From Aequorivita iocasae (GTDB lineage Bacteria > Bacteroidota > Bacteroidia > Flavobacteriales > Flavobacteriaceae): a stretch of DNA of 64,000 nucleotides. How positions within the stretch are numbered: position 1 is the stretch's first letter; each line of letters opens with the position of its first letter. Location of the stretch: positions 806,001 to 870,000 of the forward strand of contig NZ_CP068439.1 in assembly GCF_016757735.1 (NCBI RefSeq), in the 5' to 3' direction. Under the pieces are notes generated by a model. That model was not told where the DNA came from. It searched no databases and saw only the letters and a list, made by a program, of their open reading frames with translations. Below, piece by piece: positions 59,188-64,000 of this stretch. Both the position numbers and the translations under genes were made by a program.

Positions 59188-62100
59188 CTAATGTTTTTTA
59201 ATGCTTATACGTGTTTCAATATCGTCAAATACAATTTCTGTTCCTTGGTCAATTTGTGGCTGAAATTGCAAAACTTCCGTTAATGTCTCTTCTTTTATAT
59301 AGGTCAGGTTTTGGTTTACCGCCTCCGTCAGTTTTTCGTTTTCCTGAAGACTGACCTCTATTTTGTCAGTTACTTCAAAACCGCTGTCTTTTCTCAGGTT
59401 TTGTATCCTGTTTACCAATTCACGGGATATCCCTTCATTTCGTAACTCCGGGGTTATGGTAACATCCAGTGCCACAGTAACTCCGTCTGCATTTGCAACC
59501 AACCAGCCCTCAATATCCTGCGAACTTATAATCACGTCAGCGAGCGCCAAAATAGTATTTTTTTCGTTAATAGAAACTGATATTTCCCCATCTTTTTCCA
59601 AAGTGGCAATTTGTTTTTGGTCAAAGGCTGAAATGGCTGCCGCCACGGCTTTCATATCTTTTCCAAAACGCGGGCCCAGGGCTTTAAAATCTGGTTTTAT
59701 CTGCTTTACCAGCATGCCCGAACCTTCATCTATCAGTTCTATTTCCTTTACGTTTACTTCGCTCTTAATTAAATCTGAAACCGCTAAAATTTCTTCCTTT
59801 TCTGAATCTTCCAAAACAGGAATCATGATTTTTTGAAGCGGCTGGCGCACTTTTATCTTCTCTCTTTGTCGTAACGAAAGCACCAAGGAAGATATTGTTT
59901 GTGCTTTCTGCATCTTGTGTTCCAATTTTTTATCAATGAACGAAGCGTCTGCCTTTGGAAAATCGGTCAAATGTACCGAAGCTTTATTATCTTTTGCTGT
60001 CCCCTTTGTTAAATCTATGTAAAGTCTATCCATAAAAAAGGGAGCTACGGGAGCACCAAGTTTCGCAACGGTTTCCAAACAAGTATAAAGGGTTTGGTAA
60101 GCTGAAATCTTATCGTCATTATAGCTGCCCTTCCAATATCTTCTTCGGCTTAAGCGAACAAACCAGTTGCTCAGATTTTCCTGTACAAACTCTGAAATTG
60201 CACGGGTGGCCTTGGTCGGCTCATAGTCTGCGTAATAATCATCTACTTTTTGGATGAGGGTGTGCAATTCTGAAAGTATCCAACGGTCAATTTCTGGGCG
60301 TTTTTCCAGCGGAAGGTCTTCCTCAAGATACTCAAAATTATCTAGATTGGCGTAAAGGCTAAAAAAACTGTAAGTATTGTATAAGGTTCCGAAGAATTTA
60401 TTGCGCACTTCCGAAATGCCGTCTTGGTCAAATTTCAAGTTGTCCCACGGATTGGCATTGCTTATCATATACCAGCGTGTTGCATCTGGGCCATACACAT
60501 CCAAAGTTTCAAAAGGATCTACCGCATTGCCCAGGCGCTTGCTCATTTTCTGTCCGTTCTTGTCCAATACAAGTCCATTGGAAACTACATTTTTGTAAGC
60601 AATATCGTCAAAAATCATCGTTGCGATTGCATGTAATGTATAAAACCAGCCCCGGGTTTGGTCCACTCCTTCTGCGATAAAATCGGCTTTTCGCCAAGTA
60701 GTTTCAACCTTTTCCTTGTTTTCGAAAGGGTAGTGCCATTGTGCATAGGGCATGCTTCCGCTGTCAAACCATACATCTATCAAATCTGCCTCACGCTTCA
60801 TTCGTTTTCCGCTTGGCGAAACAAGGATAATTTTATCCACTATATTTTTGTGAAGATCAACGTTCGCATAGTTTTCTTCGGAAAAATCGCCGGGTTTGAA
60901 ATTTTCAAAAATATCTTTCTCCATGAATCCAGCAGTAACAGCTTTCTGCATTTCGGTTTTCAGTTCTTCCACAGAACCAACGATGATTTCTTCCTTACCA
61001 TCTTCCGTTCTCCAAATGGGCAACGGAATTCCCCAATAACGGGAGCGCGAAAGGTTCCAATCATTTGCATTCGCTAACCAGTTTCCAAATCTTCCTTCGC
61101 CGGTTGCTTTTGGTTTCCAGTTTATTTCTTTGTTAAGCTCGAACATTCTATCACGGAACTCGGTTACTTTTATAAACCATGAATCCAGCGGATAATATAA
61201 TATCGGTTTATCGGTACGCCAGCAATTTGGGTAGCTGTGCAAATATTTTTCAACTTTGAATGCTTTGTTCTCGGTCTTTAATTTTATTGCTATTTCAACG
61301 TCAACCGATTTTTCAGGAACATCAGCATCGTCGTAATATTCGTTTTTTACATACTTCCCGGCAAGTTCTTTCATTTCCGGGCGGAATTTCCCTTGCAGAT
61401 CAACTAACGGAACTAAATTTCCGTTTTCATCTTTTACGAGCATGGGCGGTATTTCCGGGACGGCTTCTTTCGCAACCTTGGCATCATCTGCACCAAAGGT
61501 TGGTGCGGTGTGTACGATTCCAGTTCCATCTTCGGTAGTCACGAAATCGCCTGCAATTATTCTGAAAGCATTTTCGGGATTGTCGTGTGGTCTTGCATAA
61601 TCCAAAAGCTGTTCGTAACGAATTCCTACTAAATCTGAACCCTTGAATTCTTTCGCAATAAAATATGGAATTACTTTATCTCCCTGCTTATAAGATTCGA
61701 GGATCTCTTCATTGGGCTTCTCCTCGTAATTTTTTGCAAATTGGCTGGCAACCAAATTTTTCGCCAAAATAACATTTATGGGCTGAAAGGTATATTGATT
61801 AAATGTTTTCACTAAAACATAATCAATTTTTGGCCCCACAGTTAATGCCGTATTACTAGGCAATGTCCAAGGTGTGGTAGTCCAAGCCAAAAACCAAATA
61901 TTGTTTGACTCTTCGCCTAAAAAATCTGGCAATGTTTCTGCCATAGCCTTAAACTGTGCAACCACAGTAGTATCTGTAATATCTTGATAGGTTCCCGGTT
62001 GATTGAGTTCGTGCGAGCTTAAGCCCGTTCCCGCTTTTGGTGAATACGGCTGAATGGTGTAGCCTTTATAGATTAAATTCTTGTTATAGATTTCCTTTAG

Positions 62101-62592
62101 AAGCCACCAAACGGTTTCCATATATTTTGGTTCGTATGTAACGTAGGGATCTTCCATATCTACCCAATAGCCAGCACGCTCGGTAAGATTATTCCAAACA
62201 TCGGTATAGCGCATTACTGCTTTTTTACAGGCTGCGTTATATTCTTCCACTGAAATCTTGATGCCGATGTCTTCCTTGGTTATGCCTAGCTCTTTTTCAA
62301 CGCCCAACTCTATAGGCAAACCATGCGTATCCCAACCTGCTTTCCTGTCAACTTTAAACCCTTTTTGAGTTTTGTAACGGCAAAAAATATCCTTGATGGC
62401 ACGTGCCATAACGTGATGGATTCCTGGTAAACCGTTTGCGGATGGAGGCCCTTCAAAAAACACAAAGGGTTTTGCTCCTTCACGAATGGAAATACTCTGC
62501 TCAAAAATGTTTTCTTCTTTCCAAAAATTGAGTACTTCTTCTGCCAGTTTAGGGAGGTCTAGACCTTTATATTCTTTAAATTTCTTGCTCAT
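59188..62592 (-). CDS. ileS: Isoleucyl-tRNA synthetase
   Basis: 1134 residues from the ATG at 62592; an in-frame ATG at 62646 lies upstream of the -7 element and is rejected. The class I signatures are GIHHVM (57-62, HIGH-type) and KMSKR (682-686). Editing-domain sequence is present between them (for example GWDTHGLPIE and the long insertion to about 420). The length and the HHVM/KMSKR variants resemble the eukaryote-like type 2 IleS, usually over 1000 residues. Single-copy essential gene; the DksA-family gene follows after 3 bp. Confidence 0.95.
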   Translation of the reverse strand: MSKKFKEYKGLDLPKLAEEVLNFWKEENIFEQSISIREGAKPFVFFEGPPSANGLPGIHHVMARAIKDIFCRYKTQKGFKVDRKAGWDTHGLPIELGVEKELGITKEDIGIKISVEEYNAACKKAVMRYTDVWNNLTERAGYWVDMEDPYVTYEPKYMETVWWLLKEIYNKNLIYKGYTIQPYSPKAGTGLSSHELNQPGTYQDITDTTVVAQFKAMAETLPDFLGEESNNIWFLAWTTTPWTLPSNTALTVGPKIDYVLVKTFNQYTFQPINVILAKNLVASQFAKNYEEKPNEEILESYKQGDKVIPYFIAKEFKGSDLVGIRYEQLLDYARPHDNPENAFRIIAGDFVTTEDGTGIVHTAPTFGADDAKVAKEAVPEIPPMLVKDENGNLVPLVDLQGKFRPEMKELAGKYVKNEYYDDADVPEKSVDVEIAIKLKTENKAFKVEKYLHSYPNCWRTDKPILYYPLDSWFIKVTEFRDRMFELNKEINWKPKATGEGRFGNWLANANDWNLSRSRYWGIPLPIWRTEDGKEEIIVGSVEELKTEMQKAVTAGFMEKDIFENFKPGDFSEENYANVDLHKNIVDKIILVSPSGKRMKREADLIDVWFDSGSMPYAQWHYPFENKEKVETTWRKADFIAEGVDQTRGWFYTLHAIATMIFDDIAYKNVVSNGLVLDKNGQKMSKRLGNAVDPFETLDVYGPDATRWYMISNANPWDNLKFDQDGISEVRNKFFGTLYNTYSFFSLYANLDNFEYLEEDLPLEKRPEIDRWILSELHTLIQKVDDYYADYEPTKATRAISEFVQENLSNWFVRLSRRRYWKGSYNDDKISAYQTLYTCLETVAKLGAPVAPFFMDRLYIDLTKGTAKDNKASVHLTDFPKADASFIDKKLEHKMQKAQTISSLVLSLRQREKIKVRQPLQKIMIPVLEDSEKEEILAVSDLIKSEVNVKEIELIDEGSGMLVKQIKPDFKALGPRFGKDMKAVAAAISAFDQKQIATLEKDGEISVSINEKNTILALADVIISSQDIEGWLVANADGVTVALDVTITPELRNEGISRELVNRIQNLRKDSGFEVTDKIEVSLQENEKLTEAVNQNLTYIKEETLTEVLQFQPQIDQGTEIVFDDIETRISIKKH

Positions 62593-62617
62593 AATGTGGG
62601 TGTTGCAATAAAGTTTG

Positions 62618-62625
62618 CAAAAGTA
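62618..62625 (-). promoter_or_regulatory. -7 element TACTTTTG for ileS
   Basis: Exact TAnnTTTG match on the minus strand, 26 bp upstream of the ileS start at 62592. It lies inside the longer in-frame extension, which supports the downstream start. Confidence 0.5.
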
Positions 62626-62694
62626 AACAATTTTGAAGAAATGCATGTTTATTTTCGAAAGAGAAAGGAACCCAAATTATTTGGAATTATAACA

Positions 62695-62745
62695 CCTCTA
62701 AACCCAAATTCTGAAAATTTGCACATTTTTTTTAGAGGGTTTTTT
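62695..62745 (+). terminator. Terminator-like hairpin in the ileS-dsbD gap
   Basis: CCTCTAAA/TTTAGAGG arms (62695-62702 and 62731-62738), with an inner AAATT/AATTT pairing and a T run at 62740-62745 on the plus strand. No plus-strand gene precedes it, so it may stop stray transcription before dsbD or act in a leader. Confidence 0.4.
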
Positions 62746-62760
62746 CCCAAAAGAGGTTCA

Positions 62761-62768
62761 TAATTTTG
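62761..62768 (+). promoter_or_regulatory. -7 element TAATTTTG for dsbD
   Basis: Exact TAnnTTTG match 66 bp upstream of the dsbD start at 62834, downstream of the hairpin at 62695-62745. No spaced TTG is seen. Confidence 0.4.
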
Positions 62769-62833
62769 AATACTCTATTTTTTCCCCCAAATTTGATGTC
62801 TTTTTAAAGCTTTCTTTATAATACAGTTAACTG

Positions 62834-64000
62834 ATGAAAAAAATATTCCTTCTCCTACTTCTTTCTGTGATTTCACTAGCTTCCGTTCAATCACAAATAC
62901 TTGATCCCGTAAAATGGTCAACTAGTGTAAAAAAAATATCTGAGACCGAATACGATCTTATTGCAAAGGCTTCAATTGAAGACAAATGGCACCTTTACTC
63001 TCAGGAAGTTCCACCTGATGGACCATTGCCAACGCTTTTTACGTTTGAGGAAAACGCCGCTTACAAATCTGTTGGAAAAATTAAGGAAAGCAAGGGCATA
63101 ACTGAAAAAGATCCTGTTTTCGATATGCTAATTACTTTTTTTGCAAACAGCGCAACATTTACCAAACGCATAAAATTAACGGGCAATAAAGGCGCTACTG
63201 TAAAAGGCGAGGTAGAATTCATGGTGTGCGATGACACACGATGCTTGCCGCCGGCGTATGTTGATTTGGTTTTTGAGGTACCTGCCCCCCAAAAAACCGA
63301 AACCGTTGTTACTACTGATAACACTGATAACACTGAAGCAGCGGAAGAAACCCCTGAAACGGTAGAAGGTACTGTGGTAATCGACACCTTACTGGAGACT
63401 AATGAAGTAGTAAAGGATACTGTTAAAGCAGTTTCAGACGAGTCACTTACGGCGCTTGAGCAAAATAGAAAACAAGATAAAAAAGGCCTTTGGACCATCT
63501 TTTTTATTGCTTTCCTTTCAGGTTTTGCGGCATTGTTAACTCCATGTGTGTTCCCAATGATTCCTATGACCGTAAGTTTTTTTACAAAGCAAAGCAAAAC
63601 CCGCGCAACCGGTATCAGAAATGCTATAATTTATGGTATTGCAATAATTGTAATCTACGTTTTTCTTGGAGCAATTGTTACTTGGGTTTTTGGAGCAGAT
63701 GCACTGAATGCCCTCTCTACCAATGTGTGGTTTAACGTACTTTTCTTTTTGCTTTTGGTTGTGTTTGCATTTTCATTTTTGGGCGCTTTTGAAATTATGC
63801 TTCCTAATTCGTGGGCAAATAAAGTAGATAGACAAGCTGATCGCGGCGGATTGATAGGTATTTTCTTTATGGCGCTGGCGCTGGCCATTGTTTCATTTTC
63901 GTGTACAGGCCCTATCGTTGGAACCCTTTTAGTGGAAGCCGCTTCCAAAGGAGGGATTGCCCCTTTTGTGGGAATGTTCGGTTTTTCATTGGCTCTGGCA
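62834..64000 (+). CDS. dsbD: Thiol:disulfide interchange protein DsbD, C-terminal part outside window
   Basis: 389 residues are present to the window edge. The order is signal peptide (MKKIFLLLLLSVISLASVQSQ), an N-terminal domain with the paired CDDTRC motif (about 135-140), a Thr/Glu-rich linker with repeated DN/TE (about 155-205), then the membrane domain with the first catalytic Cys in LLTPCVFPM and the second in SFSCTGPIVG. DsbD carries electrons from cytoplasmic thioredoxin across the inner membrane to periplasmic thiols, and could support the cytochrome c maturation implied by the MbnH-like protein. The thioredoxin-like C-terminal domain would follow outside. Confidence 0.92.
   Translation, partial: MKKIFLLLLLSVISLASVQSQILDPVKWSTSVKKISETEYDLIAKASIEDKWHLYSQEVPPDGPLPTLFTFEENAAYKSVGKIKESKGITEKDPVFDMLITFFANSATFTKRIKLTGNKGATVKGEVEFMVCDDTRCLPPAYVDLVFEVPAPQKTETVVTTDNTDNTEAAEETPETVEGTVVIDTLLETNEVVKDTVKAVSDESLTALEQNRKQDKKGLWTIFFIAFLSGFAALLTPCVFPMIPMTVSFFTKQSKTRATGIRNAIIYGIAIIVIYVFLGAIVTWVFGADALNALSTNVWFNVLFFLLLVVFAFSFLGAFEIMLPNSWANKVDRQADRGGLIGIFFMALALAIVSFSCTGPIVGTLLVEAASKGGIAPFVGMFGFSLALA

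Noticed and set aside
62593-62646. N-terminal extension of ileS
   Set aside because: The -7 element lies inside it, and the sequence before MSKKF is unlike IleS.

Overview
The window comes from a marine-type Flavobacteriaceae (Bacteroidota) chromosome. The signs are several secreted proteins with type IX secretion (T9SS) C-terminal sorting domains, a PorP/SprF-family protein next to a type B T9SS cargo gene, carboxypeptidase-regulatory-domain TonB receptors, DUF2480/DUF3078/DUF3108/DUF5689 proteins, A/T-rich leaders and TAnnTTTG-type -7 promoter elements. I cannot fix the genus; an Aequorivita-like genome is plausible. No rRNA, tRNA, CRISPR array, integrase or complete insertion sequence is visible.

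Layout. 1-7.9 kb (minus): a truncated Asp-box propeller protein, a complete Asp-box T9SS protein, a TPR/coiled-coil/HTH regulator and a second propeller T9SS protein. 8.0-11.6 kb: Xaa-Pro aminopeptidase, alpha/beta hydrolase, a small Cys-rich protein and thiL (minus). 11.8-16.6 kb (plus): a secreted LVIVD propeller protein, a seven-repeat propeller lipoprotein, an MbnP-like lipoprotein and an MbnH/MauG-like di-heme protein, a likely copper/redox surface locus. 16.7-25.1 kb (plus): a SUF iron-sulfur operon (A-type carrier, sufB, lipoprotein, sufC, sufD, sufS, META lipoprotein, sufE, MIP18/SufT-like, DUF2480), then a DUF3078 protein; hflX faces it. 26.9-32.3 kb (plus): a type B T9SS cargo, a PorP/SprF protein and a PorE-like OmpA protein. 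32.3-33.0 kb: a gene-free stretch with an 11-bp tandem repeat and a broken coding-like frame.

33.0-38.3 kb: a DUF5689 lipoprotein and TonB receptor opposite a secreted endonuclease/phosphatase. 38.4-43.8 kb (minus): a four-helix membrane protein, a second TonB receptor, an M23 peptidase with a Cys at the usual last zinc His, and a DUF3108 protein. 43.9-46.2 kb (minus): hmgA-hppD for tyrosine catabolism. 46.3-50.4 kb (minus): uvrC and a patatin with an outer-membrane barrel. 50.5-53.2 kb (plus): a His-rich small protein and a TonB receptor, a candidate metal-uptake pair. 53.3-57.9 kb (plus): two RimK-type ATP-grasp ligases around a RimB-type aspartic protease, then an AstE-like M14 deacylase, 5-FTHF cyclo-ligase, a CD225 protein and a DUF2752 protein. 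57.9-62.6 kb (minus): lspA, a DksA-family protein lacking the zinc-finger cysteines, and ileS. From 62.8 kb (plus): a truncated DsbD.

The most unusual items are the duplicated RimK/protease/deacylase cluster, the MbnP-MbnH locus with two propeller proteins, and the 11-bp-repeat intergenic region. Function assignments rest on motif recognition by eye; no database search was run.
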